64,000 bases of DNA, taken from the NCBI GenBank assembly GCA_004431415.1, contig QPMI01000514.1, positions 186,001-250,000 of the forward strand, given 5' to 3'. Each line of letters starts with the position of its first letter. Within the stretch, counting starts at the first letter, position 1. Below the pieces are notes generated by a model. That model ran no database searches, was not told the DNA's origin, and saw only the letters and a list, made by a program, of their open reading frames with translations. Positions 43,875 through 55,900 of the stretch are shown piece by piece. Origin of the DNA: Cyanophora paradoxa (lineage: Eukaryota > Glaucocystophyceae > Cyanophorales > Cyanophoraceae). Position numbers and translations under genes: made by a program.

Positions 43875-45801
43875 CGCGCCCGAAGCACGCGTCCAGTGCG
43901 CGTGCCTTCTATTCACCCGGAACACCTTCTGGAACGCTCGCTCAAGCCAAAGCTTGCGCGAGTCGAATGTGCAGGTTCATGGCCTTGCGATTGACCGGCC
44001 GCGGAGTTGGAGTCGGCTGGCCCAGTCGCGCAGTCGAGCGCTGCGCCTTCTACGGCTGCCGTGGAGGGTCGAGAGCGCCCGGCGGTGCGCTCGCAGGAAC
44101 AGCGCGATGGGCTGCTCGGCCGATCATGAGCTGTCGAGCGGCTGAGCTGAAGTTCGGCCGCGGTCGTCACCAGGCCGCGGCGAACTTTCGGAAATGGCTG
44201 GGCTAGGCACGGCTACAGCCTACAGCTATCGCTATAGCGCAAATGTCACCGCGCGAATCGGCGCGACCGGCGCGCGCGCACGCGGCTGAAGCGTCAAGCC
44301 GCTCAAGCGTCTAACCTACTAGATATGGCGCTGCCAGGCTGGCGAGCTGCTGCGTTATAATTATAACGGGCAGCCTGCTGCGCGGCTAGGGCGGGCCCGC
44401 GCGGCGCCTCGAGGCTCGAGCTCGAGCTCAGCAGCGGCTCGCGCGCGCGCCGTCGGCGTCGCGGTCTTCGGAAGTTCGGAACCTTCGGGACCGCGCCGAA
44501 TATTTCGCGATCCGATTCGCGGACTCCGAGGCTCGGCGCACTGGAGGCCCGGAGAGTCGGCGGAGAGTCGCCGGAGACTCGGCGGAGAGTCGACGTCGGA
44601 GGGAGCTGAAACAGTCGTCACACGGTACCCCGGTAGTACGTACCCTTGTCGTAGACTCGTAGGCTTGTACCCCACAACGTGCTTGGGATCGAATCGCGCG
44701 GGACCGGAGTTCGCGCAATTAATTATAATATTCGCGATCGGCCGCGCAATTTCGGCGAGTTCGGCCGCATGCAGGACTTCCACATGTCGGCAAACCGGGT
44801 ACCGCGTATACCGCCATTGTGCGCCAGTACCCCAGGTACGTATACTAGTCTCCGCCAGACCGCCGTAGTTACAAGCAGGGGGGGCTCCGCCCCCCCCGCA
44901 CCCCCCCCCGCTTGCTAGCTGGCCAATCGGAATTGCTTGTTTTAATTGACCAATCACCAAGTCGCCCGAGTTTTAGACTGTAGCTTTTTGACTGGACTCG
45001 CCGTAGTAAGCGATTTCAACTCAACTGGGTATACTGGTACTTGAGCAAGTGTTCAAACTTGTATATATATCACCATGACCGGGTACACGAAAGCCCAATA
45101 CTATGCAAGCTGGCAAAGCAGTGTTTTTTTCGACTGAATTTTTTTTTTTTCGGCAAAGCAGACAATTACACCATTGGTGGGCAGTTTTGCTGGCAGGATT
45201 TTCCTTTTTTTTCCCTCTTCAAGCTCGCAGCTGCGGTAGTTCGGATGATCCCAAATGTGTTCAGAACTTACCAGTGGCAGCCTCCGCCTTCCGAGTTTCA
45301 AATTCCCAGCCTGGGCCGGTAGTGAAGCGAAGAGCTAGTAATATAAACTAGTTATACAGTTACGTATACGGCGTAGTATAGCTGCGGCGGTGTGCGCATG
45401 CTCCCAGTACTAGTACGTTTAGGTACTAGGGACCTGATTTGTCAGTCTCATTTGAACCTTCGCTTGCAGTGGTCGAAGCTCAGCCCCGGAACTGGGCCGG
45501 AAGCTGAAGCTAGGGGCGATGACGCCGATGAGGACTCTTTGAGGAGCAATATTAATCAATTTTCCATGAAATTCCAGTGACCGCGGCCGGCGCGGCGCAG
45601 ACTCGCCGGCTGGAGTCGCCGCCAAAAACATGGGAGAGAGGGGCGGGGCTGCGCGGAATTGCCGCGGATTCGATTCGCCGCGGAGCAGACCGACGCTCCG
45701 CCACGCTCGGCCGGGGGATGGTCGGGGCGCCGGGGGCCTGGGGCGAGCGGGAGGGCGCGGAGGGGGAGAACCTGATGTCCCTGCATCTACGGACAGGGGG
45801 C
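43875..45801. other. Intergenic region upstream of the TmcB-cyclase gene
   Basis: About 1.9 kb with no supported gene, between the cyclase start and the 3' end of the armadillo gene. From about 44900 to 45560 it is AT-rich with T-runs. At about 44871-44914 an inverted repeat pairs CAAGC-G-runs with C-runs-GCTTG around CTCCG. Several open frames exist here but none shows a family motif. Confidence 0.5.
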
Positions 45802-48800
45802 CTAGATCTGGTTGGAGTCGACGGCGCCGGGGACGGAGAGGGCGACGGAGGAGACGGAGGGGAGGCTCGCGGCGGCGCCGGCGGAGCTCGAGAGGCCCAG
45901 CGACGAGGGCGACGAGGCCGACGTCTGCGTCGAGGGGGGGTACGGGCCCGAGATCGACTTGGCCCCCGGGGCCGTCATGCCCCCGCCCGAGGCCCCCGAG
46001 GCCGCCTTGTCCTGCCCACCCCAGGCGCAGGTCAGGCGGCGCCCAGGGGCGAGCGAAGAGGGCGGGGCGGGGTGTGTGCGGCCGACCTTCTCGGCCTGCA
46101 GGTCCCGAACCGCCTGCTGCGCCACGTGCGCCACCTCGCCGTCCTGCGCAGCGCGCGGTTGGCGAGGCCGGGGGCGCGCGGGGAGCGGACGAAGGCTTTG
46201 TACCCGTGCGGTGCTCGCGACGGACGAGAGCGCATCGTACCCGCCCGCGTCAACGAGACGCCTCCTGTGGTCTGAGGGGGTACACGCGGCTCGCACGGCG
46301 GGATCGCGTGCACCCCCCCCCCCACACACACACGAAATGCCGTACCCTTCTCCATGGAGAAACGAGCGAGGACCATCGTGGCGCATTTGACGAGGTTCTC
46401 CTGCCTGCTACGCGTGAGCTCCACCAGCGTCTGGGGGGTACGCGTCAGCTGCCGTCCCGGAGAGGCGGAGGGGGGGGCGGGCGCCGGGGGGTACGGGCGC
46501 GCCTTGAGCCCGTCTGCGAGGACGACTGCGCTGAGGATCTGGATGGGGCCGACGGGGGGGCCCTTTCGCCCTGCGCGGCGCCTCCCCGTCAGGCCGGCGG
46601 GAAGTGAGAGGCAGCGGGGCACGCGCCGGCCCAGACAGTGTCGAGGCAGTTGTTTATGCAGCTGAAGGAGCAGAAGGGCGCCTGGGGCGCCGCCGCGTTG
46701 CTCGCCCCCGTCGTCGCCCCGTCCCGGTTCTGCCCAGCCGCCGCGCGTCAGCCCCGGCGGTGCGTTTCGGCGCTGCGCCCAAATCTCGCCTTCTTGAGCT
46801 CCGAGGGGCTGCCCGCATCGACGAGGTGCATGAGGACGTTTAGCGCCGCCGTCGATTTCTGCGGGCGCGCCCGCCGGCTCGGCGAGGCGCGCGGGGAGGG
46901 GGCTGGACATCGGGGGGTACGGCACCTTGAGGTCCGGCTGCTCGCGGAGGAGCACGAGGAGCCTGTGCACGCCGCCGCCGGCAAGGACCGCCGCCGCCGC
47001 CGCCCGCCGGCACGGCGTGTGGCTGGCCCCGCCCCCCCGCCTTCAGCCGGCTTCCTCGGGCGGGGCGGGCGGGGCGGAGCGGGCGGGCGGGGCACCTGGT
47101 GAGGTGGGCGAGGGCGGCGACGCCGTTGGAGACCGCCAGGCCGTCGTCCGAGCCTGCAGGAAGGCGCCCGTGAGCCGGGGGGGGGGGGGGGGGGGGGAGC
47201 GGTCTGGCGGGGGCTACGGCGCACTGAGGGTGCGGACAATGCCGGGGACGACGCCGCAGTTCGTGAGCATGGTCGCGGTCGCCGGGTTCTGTGTACCCGC
47301 CTCAGACGACGCCGGGGGCCTCGGAAGAGAGAGAGGAGGATCTCGGCTCGGGGGCGCTGGGGGGAGGCTGCGGACCAGGGTCATGTACCAGAGGGCGGCG
47401 GCGACGAAGCCCTGCGTCTGGGGGTCGATGTCCGGCGAGAGCAGCCGCACCATCAGCTGCGAGGGAGGAGGGGGTCAGGCGGGCGGGGGCGGTGCCGGGG
47501 AGGGGTACGGCAGTGCGCCTGGACGACGCCGGCGCTGCGGAGGGTCTCGTGGTTCTCGGGGCTCTCCGCAAGGTACCCGATCGTCTGGTAGGGAGGCCCG
47601 TCGGTCCGGGGCGCCGCAGGGGCGCGAGCGAGCGAGCGAGGGCGGGGGCACCTTGATCGCGATGTGCGGGTTGGCGGCCTGCGGGGCCCCGCTCGTGGGC
47701 CGCCCGGCCGGCGGCACGGGGCGGGCGGGTGGGCGGGGGCACCTGGGCGAGCATGTGTGCGAGGTGGCCCGTGGCCCCCGCCGCCACGATCGCCTTCTGG
47801 TTCGTCTGCCCCGCCCCCGCCGTCAGGCCGCGCCGCCGGGTCCCCCGGGGTGGGGCGGCGCGCCTGGTTGCGGCGGGAGAGGAAGCAGAGCGCGTAGCTC
47901 GCCGACTCGCTCGTGTCCTGCCCGCGCCCCCCGGCCGGCGTCAGGGCGGGCGCGGGGCGGGAGGAGCGCGGGGGAACGCTCGCCTTGTCGGCGAGGAGGG
48001 TGACGACGTAGGGGATGGCGCCCTGCGCGGGGCGGGGCGGGGCGGGGTGAGGGGCCCTCAGAGGCGGCGGGCCTCGATAGCGAGCTCGCTCGCTCGCTCT
48101 CCGACGAGGCGAGGGACCCTCTCGAGCAGATCCCGCCAAGGGAGGACGCACCTGCTCGCGGATGAACTCCTGCCACTTGGGGTCCCGCTCCGCAGCCTTC
48201 CCCAGCGCCTGCACCGACTGCACCTGCCGCGCGGCGTGAGGCCCGGGAGGGCGGGGCGCTGGCCCGGAGGGCGCCTCCGCACCTGCATCACCTTCACCAT
48301 GCCCGGTACCAGGCTCGGCTGGTGCAGGTTCTTCCGGATCTGACGGGCGGGGGCGTCAGAGAGGAGCGGAGGGAGGCGGGGTAGGGGGGGGGTGTGGGGT
48401 GTGGGGGGGAACCTTCTCGTCCCGCGCGATCCGCTCGAGTCGCGCGACGGCCTCCTCGCGCTCCCGGTCCTCGTTCGTGTTCAGCTTGAGGACCACCTAC
48501 GAGGAGCAGGCACAGGCGGCCGGGTCAGCTGCGCCGTGAGCAGCGCGGCGCGGCGCGGGGCGCCCCGCCCCCGGCGCGCCTCGGCGAGCTCCTTGAGGGT
48601 GCGGATCTCGGCGGCGGTGCGGCGCTGGTACATCGCGTCGCACGTCGACTGCACCCCGCTCGGGAAGGCCCGGTCGAACGCGTCCTGGGTCACCTGCGGC
48701 GCCGGCCCGCTCGGATCGAGTCCGCCGGCGGGGCGGGGCCGATCAAATTCCCCTGACCGTGAAGGACTGATTCGACAGGACGGACTTGAGCTCCTTTAGA

Positions 48801-49738
48801 ACCTCGATGTCCGGCCGGAAATCCTCTATGAAGCACTTCTCGAAGTCGACTGCGCGGGCGGCTCAGCGACGTGCTGCGGCGCGCGCGGCGATGCCGCGGC
48901 GGCGGGTGAGCGCTCACGGATGTTGACTTCGAACTGCGAGCGGGGCGCGGCGCGCGGCGGTCACCGAGGGCGGAGCGGGCGTACGCGAGCGGGCTGCGGC
49001 GGACGAACCTGATCCTGGAACCACTTGGTCCAGAACGTTCGCGCCTGCGGAAGGGTGCGCGCCTCAGGCGGGCGCGGCGCTGCGCGGCGGCGGCGTCTGC
49101 GGCCGGGAAACGCCGGACCTGCTCGTTGCGGATGCCCGGTGCATTTCCGAGCCGCTGCAGCAGCGCGTCCTTCTGCCGCATCGCCCTCGAGGCGATTGCC
49201 TCGCACATCTCCTCCTGCGCAACCGCGCCGCCCGTCAGCAATTAGCCGAAGGCGCCAGTTCCGCGGCGGCGCCAGCGCTGACCCAGGAGCTCGCGGCGAA
49301 GAACTTGACGATGCTGGACTTTTGCTGGTAGGCGCCGAGGTCCGTCCCGGCCTCCTGGAGGGTCGCGGTGAGGGCGTTCAGCTCGTGGAGCGGCGAGTTC
49401 CTGGGATCCGAGCGGCGCGAACGGGCTCAAATAGCGTCGCGAAAGCTGCGGACGAGCACGGCGGACCCAGGCGGCCGGTTCTTGAGCCCCGAGATGATAG
49501 GGCGCAATGACTCGAGCTTCTCGGTGAGCTGGGCGGTCGCCGGCCCTTTAGCTTGTACATCCTTCAGCTTGTTCAAGCACAGGCCGAGCGCCGCGAGCGC
49601 ATCGTCGACCTCTGACGCCCGGCGGCAGCGTCAGTGCGCCGACGGAATTCGAATCGCGTGGCGTCGCGCGGAGGAAGCCTGCGCACCGGAACCCACGGGA
49701 GCCATCATAGGCGGCTCCAGAGCGGCGTGTTCTGTCAT
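45802..49738 (-). CDS. N-terminal four-helix-bundle-like domain plus armadillo repeats
   Basis: ATG 49738 gives MTEHAALEPPMMAPVGS; a GTGCGC...CGTCAG intron joins it in phase to EVDDALAALGLCLNKLKDVQ and QLTEKLESLRPIISGLKN. Then LNALTATLQEAGTDLGAYQQ, KSSIVKFFAASSW and QEEMCEAIASRAMRQKDALL. These helices, with L..L...L.EA...L..Y..KS, recall the MLKL/HeLo-like N-terminal bundle. Linkers TFWTKWFQDQ, FIEDFRPDIEVLKELKSVLS and AFDRAFPSGVQSTCDAMYQ follow. Armadillo repeats: LHQPSLVPGMVKVMQ, VQSVQALGKAAERDPKWQEF, GAIPYVVTLLADK, SESASYALCFLSRRNQ, NQKAIVAAGATGHLAHMLAQ, TIGYLAESPENHETLRSAGV, FVAAALWYMT, NCGVVPGIVRTLS, AVSNGVAALAHLT, LVELTRSRQENLVKCATMVL. The tail is Ser/Ala-rich with stop at 45802. Probably a scaffold. 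The membrane-bundle reading of the N-terminus is weak. Confidence 0.75.
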
Positions 49739-49945
49739 CGCGGGGCCCTCGTTACGGCCACATGAGATGCCCCAGTGTTTGAAAAGTTTCGGCAAGCTGC
49801 GGGACAGAGAGTTCAGCGGTCTTCGACGTTCGAAACTAGCGCAAAGGCGACGAATGCCGCGAACCTGCTTGCCGCGGTTCCAACCTGGCGCTAGGCTTTA
49901 GGGGTACAGGCTCCAACCCAGCTGCGCAGCTCTGCTTAGTGCAGA
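49739..49945. promoter_or_regulatory. Divergent promoter between the armadillo gene and nephrocystin-3-like gene 2
   Basis: A 207-bp gap between ATG 49738 (minus) and ATG 49946 (plus). No TATA box seen. Shared regulation is likely from the spacing (inference). Confidence 0.5.
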
Positions 49946-52900
49946 ATGGGATGCTGTAGCTCCAGCGCCGCTGCGTCTGCGCGGGACGTGGTCCACGTAA
50001 ATGAAGTGGTCGTGGAGTTCCAGGCGCCGCCCCGTGCAGCCGCCCAAACGTTCAAACTCCCAGCGGCAGCCCCCGCAGCGCTACCTTACGCCGGCCATGC
50101 ACCAATGCCGCGTGTGGTCGGTGGTGCCGGGCCGCAGCTCTTGACTGCAGCTGCCGGGCGCCAGCTGGCGAAGCCGGCTACGCGTGCCGGGCGCCAGCAG
50201 TCGAACCGCGTCGTGTGCATCTTCTGCAGCTCGACGTTCCGTGCGCCGCGCGCCCGCCCCCGCCGGACTCCGCTGACCATGACATGTAAACCTCCGGATC
50301 CGATGACGACCCCGCGCCGGCCCATATACAGAGGACATGCAGGCGCGTCCTCCTTCTCCTCTGGACCTTCCTCTAAGCGCGTACAAGCGCACAAGCGCCT
50401 CTTTTTTTTAAGCGCACAGGCAGGAGGAGCGCGACGCGATTCGGGCGCTGGCGGCGCCGAAGCTGAAAGCGACCGCCTCGGAGCGCGGGCTCTTCCTGCA
50501 CGTCGTGGATCTGCGGTCCGCCCCGCCGGCCCGAGGCGCACGTCCTCTCTGCAGCTCGCCGCGGGCCGACGAACAGCCGCAGCTGGGGCATCACGGACGA
50601 CGCCGTAGAGAGCGGCGAGGCGAGCGCGCGCGCACCCGGCCCGGGCCTTCGCTTCCGCCCCCCACGCCCCGCTCTAAGTTTGAGCTGACGGCGCGCCGCG
50701 CGCGCGGACACGGCAGGTCGTGCGCCTCTGCCTAAGGGAGGTCCAGCGGAGCCGCTACTTCGTCGGCATCGTCAAGGTTCACGTTTGAACTCGATGGGCG
50801 ATAGTCGTAGGGCGACGGGGTTTGATCCGGGCCCGGGCCCGGGCGGGCAGGCGCGGTACGGCTGGCACGTCCCCCCCGGCGCCCCCGCCGACGACAAGGG
50901 CGCCTCCCTCTTCCGCTGGTGCGCCGCTCACGCAAACGCCCTCGGCCGGATTCGAGCCCGCGCGTTTAGGAACCTGGAGGTCGCCTCCTCCGAGTTCCCC
51001 TTCGTCCACGACTGGGCGGACCGCAGCGTCACCGAGATCGGTGCGACACCCCCCGCCCTCCGTTTGCGCCCCTCGCGCCCCTCGCCTGACCCGGCCCCGC
51101 CCGAAGAGATGAGGGCGGGATTCTTCCTCCGCGACCCCCGGGTGAGCGCTGCCCCCTGGCCGCGCACTGCCCCCCGGGCACTGCCTAATTTCTAACTTCT
51201 GGTCCAGGAGGCGAACGCCGATTCACTTTTCTACTTCGGAGCGTCGGGCGGCGCCGGCTCCGGGGGCGGGGAGGGCCCCTACGCCGCGGGGCGCCTGGAG
51301 GCCCTCAAGACCGAGGTTCGAATCTGCCTGGGGCCCCTTTCGGTGTTGCGGTGCGGTCTCGAACGTCAACGCCGGCGGCGCAGATCCGGGGCTCGGGGGC
51401 GCCTGTCGCGGAGTACCGTTCGCCTCAGGAGCTCGCCCTCGCCATGCGCGACGCGATCTCCGCGGTGCCGTGCCCCCCCCTCTCTCTTCCTCCCCTTTCG
51501 TCTCTGAGTTTCGTACCCTCCAGATGCTGGAGAAGGACTACCCGCGGCGCGGGGAGCGGACGTGGCTCGAGGCGGAGCGGGCGGCGCACGAGGCCTTCGC
51601 GGCCTCGCGCCGGCGGGTGCGCGGCGACAGACGCGACCCCGAGCGCGCGCGAGGGGTCTGCTTGCCGGTTCGATTCCTTTCGCGCAGGTTTTCATCGGCG
51701 ACCCGCGGGACACGGAGGCGCTCGGGGGGTACGCGGCGTCGGCGGGCACCGAGCTCTTCGTCCTGTGGGGCGAGGGCGGCAGCGGGTGCGGCGCCCATAT
51801 TCGATCCGCCGTGCGCGTTTCCGTCCTCTGCTTCTGACTCTCCTCTGCTTTCCGCCCGCAGCAAGAGCGGTACGCGGCAGGGGCCCTGTACCCGGGCATG
51901 CCTCCCCTGCCCGAGCCCGTTCTAAGCATCTCTTCCCCCCGCAGCGCTGCTTGCGAACTGGGCCGACGAGTGGGCGAGGGGTCACCCCGACGACCTGACG
52001 GCGCGTACCCCTCTCCCCACTCGCCGAGCGGCGTACCCCCCTTGCCGCTTAGCCCCGCGTCACCCGCAGGTTTTGCACTTCGTGGGGGGATCGCAGAGCA
52101 GCTCCCTCCTCCCCTCCCTCGCGCGGTGCGTGCCGTGCCGCTCGGCATCCGCGTACCCGCGCCTCGCGATGCGGGTGCATGCAGGAGGCTGGGGGAGGAG
52201 GTGCAGGGGCGCTGGCCCTCGGTGGCCCCGCCCGACTCCCAGGGCACCGACGCCCAGGTGAGTCGACCCGACCTCATCTCACCGACCCCCACCACATCTC
52301 GTCCCGTCTCCTCCTCCCAACCCACCCCGCGCGGCAGGTGGCCGCCCGCCTGGCTGCCTGGCTGGCGGCGGGGGCGGAGGGCTGGCCGGGGCGCGCTCTC
52401 CTCGCGATCGACGCCCTCGATCAGGTGGAGAATGCTTTTATTTTTGGGCTCGCATCGCCAGCGATCTTTTGTGTAGACCCCGCCGGCGGGCAGATGCAGG
52501 GGGGCGCTGCGGCGACGTCCCTCGCCTGGCTGCCCGCCGCCTGCGGCCCGCGGCTGCGCCTCGTCGTCTCGTGCACCCCCGGGCCGGCTCTGGAGGCCGC
52601 GCGGGGGCCCAGGCGGGGCGGAGTCGCCCAGCGCGAGGCCCGCCCTCCTCCTCTCTCCTCTTTCCCTCTCTCAGCCCTCTCAGCGCCCTCTCAGGTCGCG
52701 CCGCTCTCGCCCGCCCGCCGGAGGGACCTCCTCGCCCGCGTCCTCTCCGACCAGGCGCCCCCTCCCCGCCCCTCCCCTCCCCCCCGCGCCCTCACCGCCA
52801 CGTATCCCCCACCCCTCAGGGCCGGAGCCTCTCGGAGGAGCGGCTGGAGCGGGTCGCGTCGGCGCCGGCCTGCCGCAACCCGTGCCCGCCCGCCGGCCCG

Positions 52901-55900
52901 CCCCCGCTCCCCCCCTTTCCCCGCCCCCCCCCCCCCCCCCCTCCCGGCAGGCTCTACGTGGTGACGCTGCTGGAGGAGCTGAGCGAGGCGGCCGTGCACG
53001 CCACCCTCGACGCCACCCTCGACGCCTGCCTCGTCAGCCCGACCCCCATCCCCGCCCCGCCGGCATATGCCTGCACGTGCCAGGCAAGGAGGAGGCGAGG
53101 GCGAGGGGAGGAGGGCATTCGATTCGAGGCGGCGCCGATCCGACGGGGCGTCCAAGAGATGCACGCCCGGCAATGCTAGAGATGGGGCGGAAGAGCGCGC
53201 CGGCGCCACCGACGGCACGGGCTGATGCGGGCCGGGGCAGGGGCGGGGGGACGCGCGGGAGCTCTTCCGCCTCGTCCTCGCCCGCCTGGCGGCCCGCCAC
53301 GGGGCCGCCCCCGTCCGCGAGGCCGCCTCCGCCATCGCGTGCGCCGCAGCGCAGCCGTCGCGACTCCACGGCTCAGCTGACCGCGCGGGGCCGGCAGCGT
53401 GTCGCGCCACGGGATGGCGGAGGCGGAGCTGGCGTCCCTGCTCGGCGTGGCGGCCCCCGGGGGACCCTCAGAGGTGCCGCCCCGCCCCGGCGGGGCCCTG
53501 GGGCGGGCGCGGTGCCTCCGACGACGAAGCCCCCGCCGGGCCTCAGGTGGAGTGGCAGCTGCTCTGGTTCGACGCCCGGCCCCTCCTCGTCGACCGCGGT
53601 CCGCCCCGCCCCGCCCCGCCCCGCCCCGCCCCCGCTTCAGCGCGACGCCCCCGCCGGCTTTCGAGCAGCACACGCTCGCGATTTGCGTTGATGCGCCGGC
53701 GCCAGACTCGCTCTACGGCTTCTTCCACCGCTGCACCGCCGAGGCTCGCTGGCGCCGGCGCCACCGCCTCGGGCCCGGGCGGGCCGGGACTCTGACGCCC
53801 CGGCCCCTCTCGCGCAGGCGGCGCGGTTGGAGCTGGGGCTCGCGCGGGAGACCGGGGGGCCCGGGGGGGGACTGGAGGAGGACGAGGCGGCCCTGGCCGC
53901 CGCCCACGCCCGCCTCGGCCGCTTCTTCGCCCGTCCGCCCCCTCCCCGCCGCGCAGCAAAAAAGATCTAGGAGAGGCGATACATAATCGAATCGCCCTGA
54001 CTCTTCTGCAGGGCAGCCGGCCTCGCGGCGGCGTGCGCAGGAGGGCCCGCGGGCGCTCTCCCTCGCCGGCGCCGCCTGCACCCAGGTGCGTGCGCTGGGG
54101 CCGGTCTCGCCTCGAGCCCGGTGTTTGAGCCCGTGGGCCCGCGTTGTTGATCGAGGGCGGGCCGGGCAGGAGCTGGCGGAGCTGCTGTGCGAGGCCGACA
54201 GCCTCACGCACGTCGAGCAGAGCGAGCTCGCCGGGTGCGCCCCGGTCCCCGCCCTCCCCGACGCGCCCCGTGGAATCTATCGCTGCACCGCTACGGACGA
54301 GATGGACGCCCGCTCGGCGCTCGCGCGGATGCCCCTGACCCGGCAACGCGCCCCGCGCCCGCCCTCGGCCGCGGGCAGGTACTGGATCCGCAGCGGCCTG
54401 GCGGGGGAAGCCGCCGCACGCTACACCGCCCGCCTCGCCCCGTCCGCCCCCCCCCCCCCCCCCCCCCGCTTAGCTTAGAGCTCACGTCTAGCGTATTGCT
54501 TGAACATTCCCCGCCTCGCCCCAGCCCCTCCACCTCGCCCAGCCCCCTCGCTTTCCCCGCCCCCTCCTCCCTGATTCTGCGCCAGGAGGGCCCCGGGGCG
54601 GACGCGGGGCTCCTGCAGCGGGCGGGGAACCTCCTCGCGCGCATGGGCCGCCCCGCCGAGGCCCTCCCCTTCGTCGAGGCGCCTCCCGCCCCCCGCCGTC
54701 GCCTAAGCCCCTGCTGAGCGTGGGCGCACCGCGAACGCAGCGGGCGCGTGACCTGCGGGCGGCGGAGCTGGGGACCGAGAGCGACGTCACGGCGCGTCAC
54801 GTCGTCGACGTGCGTCCGCGCGCCGCCACGCCACCGCCCCGCCGCCGCCCCGCCGCCCCGCCGGGCCCGACGGGCTACACCGGGCAGGTGGCGAACGTGC
54901 TGCGGGACATGGGCCAGTTCGAGCGCGCTGCTTCCCTCTACGAGGCCCGCCCCGGCGCCGGCCCTCTTCGTCCGACCTTGTTCTCATCGGCGCCGCCGGG
55001 GCGCACGCAGGCGGCGGTGGAGGTGATGCACCGCACCAAGGGCTCCGCGAGCCTCCAGGCCGTGCGCCGCGCCCCCGCCCCGGACCCCGAGCTCGCGCAG
55101 CCGCCGCCTGCTCTCCCGGCGCCCCGGCCCCTAATCTCTCGGGGGCGGGCAGGCGGAGACGATCAACCAGCTGGCGGGCCTGCGGATGTCCCTCGGCAAC
55201 GCCTCCCTCGCCCGCCAATTCTTCGGCGTGCGCCCGCCACTGGGCCAGCCCTCCGCGCCCCGCACGCTCCGCTTGGCGCCGCGCCGCCCGACGCTGCCGG
55301 CAGCGCGCGGTCGCGATCAAGGAGCGGGCGCTGGGGGAGCACCCCTCCACGGCCTCCTCCATGCTCGGCCTCGCCCACGCCCTCCTCGTCCGCCCCGCCC
55401 CGCCCCGCACCCCCGGCACGGCCGACGCGGGCGGGCCCCGGGGCGCAGGCGATGGACGAGTACGCGGAGGCGCTCCTCTACTACCGCCGCTCGCTGGCCG
55501 TGCGCCCCGCCCCCCACCCCCGCCCCCGCCGCGCAGGCCTTCCTTCTCCCGCGGCCGACGCCGGGATCGGGGGCGTGGCAGATCAAGGAGCGGGCGCTTG
55601 GGGCGGAGCACCCGGAGACGGGCAACGGGCTGCTCGGCCTCGCGAGCGCCCTGCAGGCCGCGGGGGAGAACCCCGGGGGGGAGCCCCTCGCCCTCGCCCA
55701 GCGCGCACTGCGCATCTACGAGCGCGCCTACGGGTCCGTCCCCGCCCCCGCCCCCGCGCCAGTCGGAGCAGGCCGGTTGACCCGTGGCGTGATCGCGAGC
55801 GCTCATGGGGCGGGGGCAGGCCCGAACACCCGGAGACGGCAGGAGCGCTGCTCACCCTGGGGCGCATCGAGCAGGCGCGGGGCGAGTACGCGCGCGCCGC

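Noticed and set aside
45041-45322. Small gene in the AT-rich spacer
   Set aside because: Open frames are short, without motif, intron signals or codon usage like the neighbours.
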